From: DASQWC01 sp035640475
GTDB lineage: Bacteria; Actinomycetota; JAICYB01
Reading direction: 5' to 3'
Length of the DNA stretch: 32,411 bases
NCBI GenBank assembly: GCA_035640475.1
Contig: DASQWC010000074.1
Location: 1 to 32,411 of the forward strand
Shown here: positions 23,405-30,633 of the stretch, one piece after another
How the letters are laid out: the number at the start of each line of letters is the position of its first letter
Numbering within the stretch: the stretch's first letter is position 1
Made by a program: the position numbers and the translations under genes
The notes under the pieces: generated by a model
Seen by the model: the letters and a program-made list of their open reading frames with translations, nothing else
What the model was told of the DNA's origin: nothing
Database searches by the model: none

Positions 23405-23647
23405 ATGGCCCTGACGAACATCGAGCTGTAGGAGACACTGAAGAAAGACGTAAGTGAGGAGTCGGCGCGGATGATTGCTGAAGTAGTCCCGCAAGCGGGT
23501 GATCTCGCGACGAAGACCGACATCGCCGAGCTGAAGGCCTACATCGACTCCAGGTTGCTTCGCTACACAATGATGATTCTCGTTCCCATCTCGCTGACGA
23601 TGCTCGGGATGGTGAGCGCTCTCATGACGCTCGTCGTCAAGCTCTAA
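23405..23647 (+). pseudogene. Small coiled-coil/membrane protein gene with premature TAG
   Basis: From ATG 23405 the frame runs 80 codons to TAA 23645-23647 and is broken only by TAG at codon 9 (23429-23431). The conceptual protein reads MALTNIEL, stop, ETLKKDVSEESARMIAEVV, a short charged stretch, and a C-terminal helix (MMILVPISLTMLGMVSALM). This resembles small Actinobacterial proteins in which a Tyr often sits at the stop position. The rest of the frame is intact, so the lesion looks recent. A GAGGAG at 23456-23461, nine bases before ATG 23471 (codon 23), could restart translation and yield a 58-aa product. It lies against the direction of the flanking imuB and dnaE2. Confidence 0.7.
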
Positions 23648-23651
23648 GCGC

Positions 23652-25268
23652 TCAGTCATACGTCGCCTCGACGTGCCAGCGACCTTCTTCGAGCGACAGC
23701 AAGTGAGCTGAGCCGTCGGCGAGCGCGATCTGAAATCGCGCACGGCGACGGTGCGCCGATTCGTCCCACCACTTCTCGTCGACCGGCCACGGACCCGTCC
23801 ACGAATCGACGTGAAGCCAGCCCCGTCCAAAGGGGGACGCCCCCTTACCCCCGGCGACACGCGCGCGCTCGGGCGCCGCTGTGGCAACGAACCGTCCGTT
23901 CACCGCAACGGCTTTCCCCTGCGCATCGACGAGCTCCACTTCGGGCGGTGAGTCGTACACGAGTGCGGGCGTTGGTCCCGGCAGCCGGCCCGGCCACGGT
24001 GGAAGTTCCACTTCCACCGGGCCCTGAACGGTTTGGCGGCCGGGCAGACCCGGTCGAGCGGGCTCGACCGGGTCTCCCCACGCAACAGCGTGCACCTGCT
24101 CGGAGGGATGACGTCCGCCTTGCAACACCGGTTGTTGCGCACCGCTGGGCCCGAGCAGTCCCTGAACGCGCGCGACGGCGCGGCGGACGCGCTCCGAGAC
24201 GTCACCGCGCTTGTTCCAGAAGCCGACGGCCGATCCGTTGGCCGGACCGACGTCCTCCGGCGACAAGCGAATGATCGCGATGCCGCCGGTGAGCGCGCCG
24301 TCGGAGTGCAGCCACCCCTCGAGCTGCCAGCGAACGCGTTCGGCGATCGCGGCGGGAGTGAAGGCGGCCGAGTAGCGCCACACGCGCGTTCGCTCTTCGC
24401 CGTGCTCGGTCGTTGCGGTGATCGCGATCTTCGCGCAGGCAAGACCTTGGGAGCCGAGCCGTTCGGCGAGCTCGTCGGCGGCGGCCTTGCCGGCGAACAT
24501 CGCGACGTCGACACGGTGCGCCGGCGGATCGAGCTCGCGTGTGATCGTCAGGTCCGGCGGAATCGCGCGCGGCTCCAGGAGACGGTCGTCCTCGCCGCGG
24601 GCGAGCCGATGGGCAATCTCGCCGCCGGCACCGAAGCGTGCGGCGACGCGTCCGGCGGGTAGTGCGGCGAGATCGCCGAGCGTCCGAATGCCGAGGCGGA
24701 AGAACAGGTCGCATAGATCCGGCTGATCCAGGACGCGAATGGGGAATGCCGATAGAAACGCCGGACTCCCACCCTCTGGCACAACCACACCACGTGCCGC
24801 CGCCAGCGACGCAGCGAACGGTCCGTCGGCGATGCCCGTGCGCGACCGGTCGTCCAAATGCAAGAGGTGCGTGCGATGCAGACCGATTGTGTCGTCCACG
24901 GCGTCGGCCACACGCTCGCGCAGCGCGTCCTCGCCGCCGAAGTACCGCGCCGGTCCGCGCGCGGCCAGCACGCACAGTCCGGGACGCACGACCTCGACGC
25001 GCGGCGAGAACGACTCGACGACCGTGACGACCTTCTCGAAGGTGCGCGTGTCACGCGCGGGATCGTGCGTGAGCACCTCGACCTCCGGACATCGCGCCTG
25101 CGCTTCGCGACGGCGCATGCCGCGTCTGATGCCGAACGCGATCGCTTCCGGCGACGCCGACACGACACGGTTGGCGAAGAACACGGCCGACGGCGTGTCC
25201 GGCGGAAGATCGGCGGCGACGATCGGCCAGCGCGGACAACCGACGGCGAGCGTTCGAACGGAAGTCAT
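23652..25268 (-). CDS. imuB: ImuB, catalytically inactive Y-family polymerase homologue
   Basis: The 538-aa protein has a Y-family (DinB/UmuC) fold: AIAFGIRRGMRRREAQARCPEVEVL, then VVESFSPRVEVVRPGLCVL and GIADGPFAASLAA, and a little-finger region. The C-terminal tail contains the family's SWTGPWPVDEKWWDE motif. The first strand reads LAVGCPRWPIVAADL where active enzymes have DMDxFFASVE, so the metal-binding acid is missing, as in other ImuB proteins. ImuB is the hub that links DnaE2 and ImuA' to the beta clamp in SOS mutagenesis. The ATG overlaps the imuA' stop by four bases. Near the C-terminus a GGKGASPFG stretch (DNA palindrome AAGGGGG/CCCCCTT at 23830-23846) may be a small insertion. Confidence 0.93.
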   Translation of the reverse strand: MTSVRTLAVGCPRWPIVAADLPPDTPSAVFFANRVVSASPEAIAFGIRRGMRRREAQARCPEVEVLTHDPARDTRTFEKVVTVVESFSPRVEVVRPGLCVLAARGPARYFGGEDALRERVADAVDDTIGLHRTHLLHLDDRSRTGIADGPFAASLAAARGVVVPEGGSPAFLSAFPIRVLDQPDLCDLFFRLGIRTLGDLAALPAGRVAARFGAGGEIAHRLARGEDDRLLEPRAIPPDLTITRELDPPAHRVDVAMFAGKAAADELAERLGSQGLACAKIAITATTEHGEERTRVWRYSAAFTPAAIAERVRWQLEGWLHSDGALTGGIAIIRLSPEDVGPANGSAVGFWNKRGDVSERVRRAVARVQGLLGPSGAQQPVLQGGRHPSEQVHAVAWGDPVEPARPGLPGRQTVQGPVEVELPPWPGRLPGPTPALVYDSPPEVELVDAQGKAVAVNGRFVATAAPERARVAGGKGASPFGRGWLHVDSWTGPWPVDEKWWDESAHRRRARFQIALADGSAHLLSLEEGRWHVEATYD

Positions 25269-25915
25269 CTGTGTAGCCGAATGACGGACGTGTGCTGGGC
25301 GAGCGAAACGTTGCCGTCGGGATCGGGGAGCCACAGCGTTGCGTGTCTGGGTTGCGCGGCGGCTCCGCGCCCGGCGACCGTGACGTCGAGCGTGCGCGTG
25401 CGCAGGTGACCGTGACCGCGTCCGATGCCGTGCCACGTCGCGTTCGTCGCGTGCAGTGTGAGGTCGGAGTCCATGCGGCCGATACCGACGAGCACGGCGC
25501 CCTGCTCGCGCACCCGCGCGTTGAGCCGGTGGGGACGACTCGTTTGTTCTGGCGGGTGCGCGAGCACGACGTCGAACGCGTCGACGAGCGACGCGAGAAC
25601 AGCCGTCCATTGCTCCTGCGGATCCGGAACGACGACCAAGCGATCGAGATCGATGCCGAGCTCGGCCCCCGCGCGCAATCCCAGCGCCGGCAGCCCGACG
25701 GCGGCCGTCCACGACTCCTCGGACGCGCGTGCGATCAGCGCGAGCGCGAGTGAGGTTGCGCCGACACCGCTGACGCCGACCGTCGTCCCCGGACGCAATC
25801 CTTGGAAGGGAAGGATCTGCTCGAAGGCCTCGAAGACGGGGAGCCGGTCGGGGGCGAGCTCCGAGGCGCGTTCCAGACCCGGAGCCTCCGCGAGCAGTGC
25901 ACCGACCCTGTCCAT
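25265..25915 (-). CDS. imuA': ImuA', RecA-like SOS mutagenesis accessory protein
   Basis: The 216-aa protein is a truncated RecA-type fold. Its P-loop position reads GVSGVGATS (residues 47-55), so the Walker A lysine is replaced by Ala53 and ATP binding by the normal route is unlikely. A conserved context remains: LGIDLDRLVVVPDPQEQW, then DAFDVVLAHPP and ARVREQGAVLV. ImuA' works with ImuB and DnaE2 in damage-induced mutagenesis. I chose the ATG ending at 25915 rather than the GTG at 25927, because the latter lies inside the -10 element of the SOS promoter. This gives a very short or absent leader. It is the first gene of imuA'-imuB-dnaE2. Confidence 0.9.
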   Translation of the reverse strand: MDRVGALLAEAPGLERASELAPDRLPVFEAFEQILPFQGLRPGTTVGVSGVGATSLALALIARASEESWTAAVGLPALGLRAGAELGIDLDRLVVVPDPQEQWTAVLASLVDAFDVVLAHPPEQTSRPHRLNARVREQGAVLVGIGRMDSDLTLHATNATWHGIGRGHGHLRTRTLDVTVAGRGAAAQPRHATLWLPDPDGNVSLAQHTSVIRLHR

Positions 25916-25925
25916 AGGGCCAATC

Positions 25926-25955
25926 ACACTAGAACATATGTTCGTATGACGTCAA
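25926..25955 (-). promoter_or_regulatory. SOS promoter of imuA' with LexA box in the spacer
   Basis: On the minus strand TTGACG (25950-25955) and TAGTGT (25926-25931) are separated by 18 bp. The spacer begins next to the -10 with the perfect palindrome GAACATATGTTC (25932-25943), a Gram-positive/actinobacterial LexA box. LexA bound here would cover the promoter, so the cassette should be induced by DNA damage. The same box lies 69 bp upstream of the divergent Rdx-family gene. Confidence 0.88.
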
Positions 25956-26011
25956 TACGGGAACAAGTACTGATCGGTATGGTTTTTCAGGGGAGAGGAG
26001 CGGGAGAGCAC

Positions 26012-26248
26012 ATGCCGACCGATGTCGAGATCGAGTACTGCGTCCCCTGCGGGCACCTCGAGAAAGCCATCGACACGCAGCGCGTGATCCTCACCGAGTT
26101 CGGCCAGAAGCTGCGCTCGGTCGGGCTCGTGACCGGAGACAAGGGCGTCTTCAAGATCCGGGTCAACGGCGAAGAGATCTTCGACAAGGCGCAGGGCTAC
26201 GACGAAGCAGCGATTCTCGCGTCGATCAAAGAACGAATCGACACGTAA
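26012..26248 (+). CDS. Rdx/SelW-like thioredoxin-fold protein
   Basis: The 78-aa protein matches the Rdx (SelW/SelT/SelH) family (PF10262): VEIEYCVPCGHLEKAIDTQR with a C10xxC13 redox pair in the position where selenoprotein W has CxxU. A beta-strand GVFKIRVNGEEIFDKAQGY and a C-terminal helix (IKERIDT) follow. These are small thioredoxin-fold proteins thought to act in thiol redox, without a settled substrate. GGGAGAG precedes the ATG. It is divergent from imuA' and shares the LexA box, so it may be damage-regulated. The stop is followed at once by the lipoprotein-like reading frame. Confidence 0.88.
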   Translation: MPTDVEIEYCVPCGHLEKAIDTQRVILTEFGQKLRSVGLVTGDKGVFKIRVNGEEIFDKAQGYDEAAILASIKERIDT

Positions 26249-26354
26249 CGCGCGGGTAGCCGCAGCAACCCTCGCGCTCGTCATCGCTTCCGGCTGCGGG
26301 GTCGAGCCGTTCCACGGCGACTCGACGCCGACGCATGAGATCCCGACACCCGCG

Positions 26355-27047
26355 ATGGCGGCATTCAATGCCGGCCGACTCCGCATTCGCCTCGAGCCGA
26401 CGGTCCTCGTGTGGGGCCGACAGGGTCACGTCGACCCCAAAGTGATCGTGCGTACGGCCTTGACTAAGATTCAGGACGAGCTCGACACACCGCCTGTGGA
26501 GATCACCATTCAGGCCGGGAGCTTCCGCGTCATCCCCGACGTCGGCATCGGCGGCTACACGAGCCCGATAACCGGGGAGATCCAGATCACGATGGATCAG
26601 CGCAGTCCGTTGGGACTCCGTCGTCTCCTGACGACCTGGCTGCCGCTGGCGCTCGCTCACGAGCTGCATCACGCCAAACGCGTCCTCGACGGGCCCGGCT
26701 ACGGGACGACGATCATGGAGGCGATCGTGACGGAAGGAAGCGCTGAAGCATTCGTTCGGGCGACCTTCCCCGACGCGCCGTCGATCCCGTGGGTGCGTCC
26801 GCTCGACGCGACGACGCAGGCTCGCGTCTGGGAGCGCGCGCAACGCGAGCGGGACGACCGAGACGTGGGAGAGCAGCACGACTCGTGGTTCTTCGGCGCG
26901 AAAGGGTTGCCGCGGTGGGCCGGTTACCGGTTGGGATATGCCATCGCGCGCTCGTATCTCGAGCGCCATCCGGCGCGGAGTGCCGCGCAGATCGCCACAG
27001 TTACCGCGAACGACATCATCTCGGGCAGCTCGTTCAGCGCGAGATGA
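26355..27047 (+). CDS. Putative zinc metalloprotease (HExxH), probably a lipoprotein with an unclear start
   Basis: The protein has the zinc motif HELHH (in LALAHELHHAKRVL) and, about 35 residues later, EAIVTEGSAEAF, which supplies the third ligand region as in DUF2268-like peptidases. Counted from ATG 26355 it has 230 residues and no signal peptide. But the frame continues upstream without a stop to 26133 and encodes STRNARVAAATLALVIASGC, a clear lipoprotein signal with lipobox (Cys codon at 26295), directly after the Rdx gene stop. No ATG, GTG or TTG exists in that extension, so the true start is uncertain (rare start codon, or an indel). Function: probable surface-anchored peptidase. The 3' end overlaps the convergent DUF4015 gene by 14 bp. 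Confidence 0.7.
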   Translation: MAAFNAGRLRIRLEPTVLVWGRQGHVDPKVIVRTALTKIQDELDTPPVEITIQAGSFRVIPDVGIGGYTSPITGEIQITMDQRSPLGLRRLLTTWLPLALAHELHHAKRVLDGPGYGTTIMEAIVTEGSAEAFVRATFPDAPSIPWVRPLDATTQARVWERAQRERDDRDVGEQHDSWFFGAKGLPRWAGYRLGYAIARSYLERHPARSAAQIATVTANDIISGSSFSAR

Positions 27048-28263
27048 GGCTGTCGCCGGCTTCGGGCGGTGGAACCTTGGCTCCCGGGGCGGGGCGCAAG
27101 GCGTCTTCCGTGTAGCGGCTCCGGGCGTTCCAAAGGATCCACTCGTCGATGCCGTTGTCGTTTGCCGCTTGGATCTGCGCCCGAACCTCGGCCGGCGTGT
27201 ACGGCACGCGCAACGTAAAGTCCTGCAGCCACGGCCGCAGCTTTGCGCGCGTGCCGGCGATGCGCCGTTTGGCATCGCGCAGTGAGACGGCAACGGTTTT
27301 GTACGGCTCGCGTTCGGGATCCGGGATGCCGTATTCCGGCTTGTTGTAGTGGGACGGATAGAGCATCAGCGACACGTAATCGACTTCGCGCGCGATGAGC
27401 TCGAGCTTCTGCCCGATGCCCAGGTCGTCGGAGACGAGCGCCGCCAGACCGAACAGGTCCGCCGAGATGTACGCGCCGCGCGGGACGAGCTGGCCGCGCG
27501 CTCGGGCGAGGAACTGCCGGATGGTGTCGTGCGGCGCCCGCTCGTCTTTGTATCTCGACCACATGCTTCCGGTATCGCCGTCGGACGGGAACCGGACGTA
27601 GTCGAACTGGATCTCGTCGAAGCCGAGCTCCACGGCTTCGACCGCGAGCGAGATGTTGTAGTCCTGGGCCTGGATCGAGTACGGATCGAGCCAGCTCAGG
27701 CCCTTATAGCTCTTCCACGGCCCGCCTTTGAGGTCCTGAATGGCCAGATCGGGACGAACCGACGACATGATCGAGTCCTGGAACGTGACGATCCGTCCGA
27801 TCACGTAGACGCCGGCTCGGTGAAGCCGCCGGATGGTCGCGGCCGGATCGAGGATCTTGGGATAGCCGGCGCCGGCCATCCGCGCCTGCTCCGAGCGCGG
27901 GATCCACGAGATCTCGCCGCGCTCGTCTTTGACGTCGATCACTGCTGTGTTCAGCTCGGTCCGCTTGAGGAGCGCGAGGAGGTCGTCGAAGCGGCTGCCG
28001 CCGGCCGTGTACCCGGTCATCAGGATCCCCTTGACCTTCACGGGCTTCGGCCGCCGCACCGGCTCGAAGTCGGGTGGGAGCGGCCCGACCTTGAAGCTCG
28101 TCAGCGTGCTCTCGTGCTTCGGAGCGAGGAATGGAAGAACCGAGTTCTCGGCGAACAACGGAGAGACGGGCGGAACGGCCATGAACAGCGTGATGCCGAG
28201 CGCGATCGCTACGAGGCTGTTCTGTACCGCATGGCGGTTGAGGATCGGCTGTCGCAGCACCAT
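27034..28263 (-). CDS. DUF4015 putative glycoside hydrolase, membrane-anchored or secreted
   Basis: The 409-aa protein has an N-terminal hydrophobic segment (SLVAIALGITLFMAVPPVS), then a linker and a TIM-barrel-like domain of the DUF4015 family (PF13200). The features are VKGILMTGYTAGG, ELNTAVIDVKDERGEISW, GVYVIGRIVTFQD, GFDEIQFDYVRFPSDGD and a later LMLYPSHYN. The family is related to glycosidases and is found in cell-wall and spore-associated proteins, but its activity has not been settled to my knowledge. Acidic residues in FDEIQFDYVRFP are candidates for catalysis. The ATG ends at 28263; no strong ribosome site is seen. It follows rpiB by 58 bp on the same strand. Confidence 0.88.
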   Translation of the reverse strand: MVLRQPILNRHAVQNSLVAIALGITLFMAVPPVSPLFAENSVLPFLAPKHESTLTSFKVGPLPPDFEPVRRPKPVKVKGILMTGYTAGGSRFDDLLALLKRTELNTAVIDVKDERGEISWIPRSEQARMAGAGYPKILDPAATIRRLHRAGVYVIGRIVTFQDSIMSSVRPDLAIQDLKGGPWKSYKGLSWLDPYSIQAQDYNISLAVEAVELGFDEIQFDYVRFPSDGDTGSMWSRYKDERAPHDTIRQFLARARGQLVPRGAYISADLFGLAALVSDDLGIGQKLELIAREVDYVSLMLYPSHYNKPEYGIPDPEREPYKTVAVSLRDAKRRIAGTRAKLRPWLQDFTLRVPYTPAEVRAQIQAANDNGIDEWILWNARSRYTEDALRPAPGAKVPPPEAGDSLISR

Positions 28264-28321
28264 GGGGGCGACAAGCCTAGATCAACCCGGACGACCCGCG
28301 CCCCGCCCGACTGACCCGGGG

Positions 28322-28768
28322 TCAGCCGTCGCGCTCGAGCTTCTGGATCTTGTCGAGGCGACGCTGATAGCGCTCGGCGCCCAGGAACTGTGCGCCGAGG
28401 AACGCCTTGACGACCTCCCGGATCACCTCGATGCCGACGATCCCCGAGCCCAAGGCGAGGACGTTTGCATCGTCGTGCTCGACGGACTGATGCGCCGTGT
28501 ACGTGTCGTGTGCGAGCGCGCATCGGATGCCCTTGAGTTTGTTGGCTGCGATGACGGCCCCGGCCCCCGACCCGCACACGATGACTCCGCGGTCGGCATC
28601 ACCGTTTCGGACGGCCTCTCCGACCGCCTTGCTCACGTCCGGGTAATCGACCGATTCCGTCGAGCTCGTGCCGAGGTCGACGACGTCGTGGCCGCCCTCT
28701 TTGAGAAGCGCGACGAGGTCCTCCTTGATGAGGAACCCCCGATGATCCACCCCCACGGCCACACGCAT
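28322..28768 (-). CDS. rpiB: Ribose-5-phosphate isomerase B (RpiB/LacAB family)
   Basis: The 148-aa protein begins MRVAVGVDHRGFLIKEDL and has the phosphate/substrate motif GVIVCGSGAGAVIAANKLKG, with the catalytic-base cysteine, followed by CALAHDTYTAHQSVEHDDAN. It interconverts ribose 5-phosphate and ribulose 5-phosphate in the pentose phosphate pathway; LacA/B or allose-phosphate variants of the family cannot be excluded. I chose the ATG ending at 28768 with AAGG five bases upstream. A TTG 39 bp further upstream overlaps the groEL -35 element. It is divergent from groEL. Confidence 0.92.
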   Translation of the reverse strand: MRVAVGVDHRGFLIKEDLVALLKEGGHDVVDLGTSSTESVDYPDVSKAVGEAVRNGDADRGVIVCGSGAGAVIAANKLKGIRCALAHDTYTAHQSVEHDDANVLALGSGIVGIEVIREVVKAFLGAQFLGAERYQRRLDKIQKLERDG

Positions 28769-28800
28769 GTGACCTTCATAGTGCACGAGGCGGCTTCGCT

Positions 28801-28850
28801 TTGACACACGGCCCCCGCGCGTGCTAGCACTCTTATATCTTGAGTGCTAA
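28801..28850 (+). promoter_or_regulatory. groEL promoter with CIRCE element (HrcA operator)
   Basis: TTGACA (28801-28806) is a consensus -35; TAGCAC (28825-28830) is 18 bp further and could be the -10. It overlaps the CIRCE inverted repeat CTAGCACTC-N9-GAGTGCTAA (28824-28850), which has one mismatch to the consensus. HrcA binding would block transcription until heat or unfolding stress. Confidence 0.93.
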
Positions 28851-28875
28851 AGAGCCACGTTAGGGAGGTAGAGGT

Positions 28876-30513
28876 ATGCCTGCGAAGACCATTGCCTACT
28901 CCGCGGAGGCCCGCCGGGCCCTCGAGGAGGGCATGAACAAGCTCGCGGACGCCGTACGCGTCACGCTCGGCCCCCGGGGCCGCAACGTCGTCCTCGAGAA
29001 GAAGTGGGGCGCGCCGACGATCACCAACGACGGCGTCACGATCGCCAAGGAGATCGAGCTCGAGGACCCGGCCGAGAAGATCGGCGCCGAGCTCGTGAAG
29101 GAAGTCGCCAAGAAGACCGACGACGTCGCCGGCGACGGCACGACCACGGCTACGGTGCTCGCGTGGGCAATGGTTCGCCAGGGCCTGCAGAACCTCGCCG
29201 CCGGCTCGAACCCGATGTCGCTGAAGCGCGGCATCGAGAAGGCCGTCGAGGCCGGCGTCGAGTCGATCCGCAAGCAGGCGCGCGAGATCGGTGAGAAGAA
29301 CGAGATCGCGCACGTCGGCGCCAACTCCGCGGCCGACCCGGAAGTCGGCGACATGATCGCCGAAGCTATCGACAAGGTCGGCAAGGACGGCGTCATCACC
29401 GTCGAGGAGTCGCAGACCTTCGGCATGGAGCTCGAGCTCGTCGAGGGCATGCGCTTCGACAAGGGCTACATCTCGCCGTACTTCGTCACCGACCCCGACC
29501 GCATGGAAGCGGTGCTCGAGGACCCGTTCGTGCTCGTCGCGAACCAGAAGATCAGCAACGTCCGCGACCTGCTTCCGGTGCTGGAGAACGTCATGCAGTC
29601 GGGCAAGTCGCTGGCGGTCATCGCCGAGGACGTCGAGGGTGAGGCACTCGCGACGCTCGTCGTAAACAAGATCCGCGGCACGTTCAAGTCCGTGGCCATC
29701 AAGGCGCCCGGCTTCGGCGACCGTCGCAAGGCAATGCTCCAGGACATCGCGATCCTGTGCGGCGGCCAGGTGATCTCCGAGGAGCTCGGGATCAAGCTCG
29801 AGAACGTCTCGGTCGACATGCTCGGCAAGGCCCGCAAGATCATCGTCACGAAGGACGAGACGACGATCGTGGAGGGAGCCGGGTCCGCCGACGACGTCAA
29901 GGGCCGCATCACACAGATCAAGAACGAGATCGACCGGACCGACTCCGACTACGACCGCGAGAAGCTGCAGGAGCGGCTGGCGAAGCTCGCCGGCGGCGTT
30001 GCGGTCATCAAGGTCGGTGCGGCCACGGAGGTCGAGCTCAAGGAAAAGAAGCACCGCATCGAGGACGCCGTCCAGTCGACGAAGGCCGCTGTTGAAGAAG
30101 GCATCGTCCCCGGCGGCGGCGTGGCGCTGGTTCGCGCGACCGCCGACGTCGAGAAGGCCGCCAACGCCCTGGAAGGTGACGAGAAGACCGGTGCGCAGAT
30201 CGTCCAGCGCGCGCTCACCGAGCCGCTCAAGCAGATCGCCGTCAACGCCGGCTACGAGGGCGGCGTCGTCATCGAGAAGGTGCGCGGTCTCAAGGCGACC
30301 GAAGGCTTCAATGCCGCGACCGGTGAGTACGGGGACATGTTCAAGTTCGGCGTCCCGGACCCGGCCAAGGTGACGCGCTCGGCGCTGCAGAACGCCGCTT
30401 CCATCGCGGCGCTGTTCCTGACGACCGAAGCGGTGGTTGCGGAGAAGCCCGAGAAGACTCCCGCCGGTCCGGCCATGCCGCCGGGCGGTGGCATGGGCGA
30501 CATGGACTTCTAG
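28876..30513 (+). CDS. groEL: Chaperonin GroEL (60 kDa)
   Basis: The 545-aa protein is a full-length GroEL: the equatorial N-terminal VTLGPRGRNVVLEKKWGAP, the ATP site GDGTTTATVLA, and an apical domain with EGMRFDKGYISPYF and KAPGFGDRRKAMLQDIA. The hinge is GIVPGGGVAL, and the C-terminal tail is the usual Gly-Met type (PPGGGMGDMDF). It folds client proteins in a double ring with GroES. GGGAGG lies before the ATG. No groES gene is next to it in this window, so this may be the lone second copy (groEL2 type) common in Actinobacteria. A strong terminator follows. Confidence 0.97.
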   Translation: MPAKTIAYSAEARRALEEGMNKLADAVRVTLGPRGRNVVLEKKWGAPTITNDGVTIAKEIELEDPAEKIGAELVKEVAKKTDDVAGDGTTTATVLAWAMVRQGLQNLAAGSNPMSLKRGIEKAVEAGVESIRKQAREIGEKNEIAHVGANSAADPEVGDMIAEAIDKVGKDGVITVEESQTFGMELELVEGMRFDKGYISPYFVTDPDRMEAVLEDPFVLVANQKISNVRDLLPVLENVMQSGKSLAVIAEDVEGEALATLVVNKIRGTFKSVAIKAPGFGDRRKAMLQDIAILCGGQVISEELGIKLENVSVDMLGKARKIIVTKDETTIVEGAGSADDVKGRITQIKNEIDRTDSDYDREKLQERLAKLAGGVAVIKVGAATEVELKEKKHRIEDAVQSTKAAVEEGIVPGGGVALVRATADVEKAANALEGDEKTGAQIVQRALTEPLKQIAVNAGYEGGVVIEKVRGLKATEGFNAATGEYGDMFKFGVPDPAKVTRSALQNAASIAALFLTTEAVVAEKPEKTPAGPAMPPGGGMGDMDF

Positions 30514-30530
30514 TCGGTTCCCAGCTGTCG

Positions 30531-30565
30531 AAGAGAGGGCCCGTTTGGGCCCTCTCTTCGTTTTT
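30531..30565 (+). terminator. Intrinsic terminator of groEL
   Basis: AAGAGAGGGCCC (30531-30542) pairs perfectly with GGGCCCTCTCTT (30547-30558) around GTTT, and CG then TTTTT (30561-30565) follow. A textbook rho-independent terminator. Confidence 0.95.
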
Positions 30566-30633
30566 GGGCGCGGTTACGGCGCCCGCCCGCGGGTATCCCT
30601 TTTATGCCGCAATCGCGGCGTGAAGGGAGGGCT

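Noticed and set aside
23429..23431. TAG as a recoded sense codon (pyrrolysine or read-through)
   Set aside because: No recoding element or second example is visible. Position 9 in a small non-enzymatic protein is better explained by a nonsense mutation, with possible restart at codon 23.
25925..25927. GTG start for imuA'
   Set aside because: It lies inside the -10 hexamer of the promoter and would be upstream of the transcript start. ATG ending at 25915 is the better choice.
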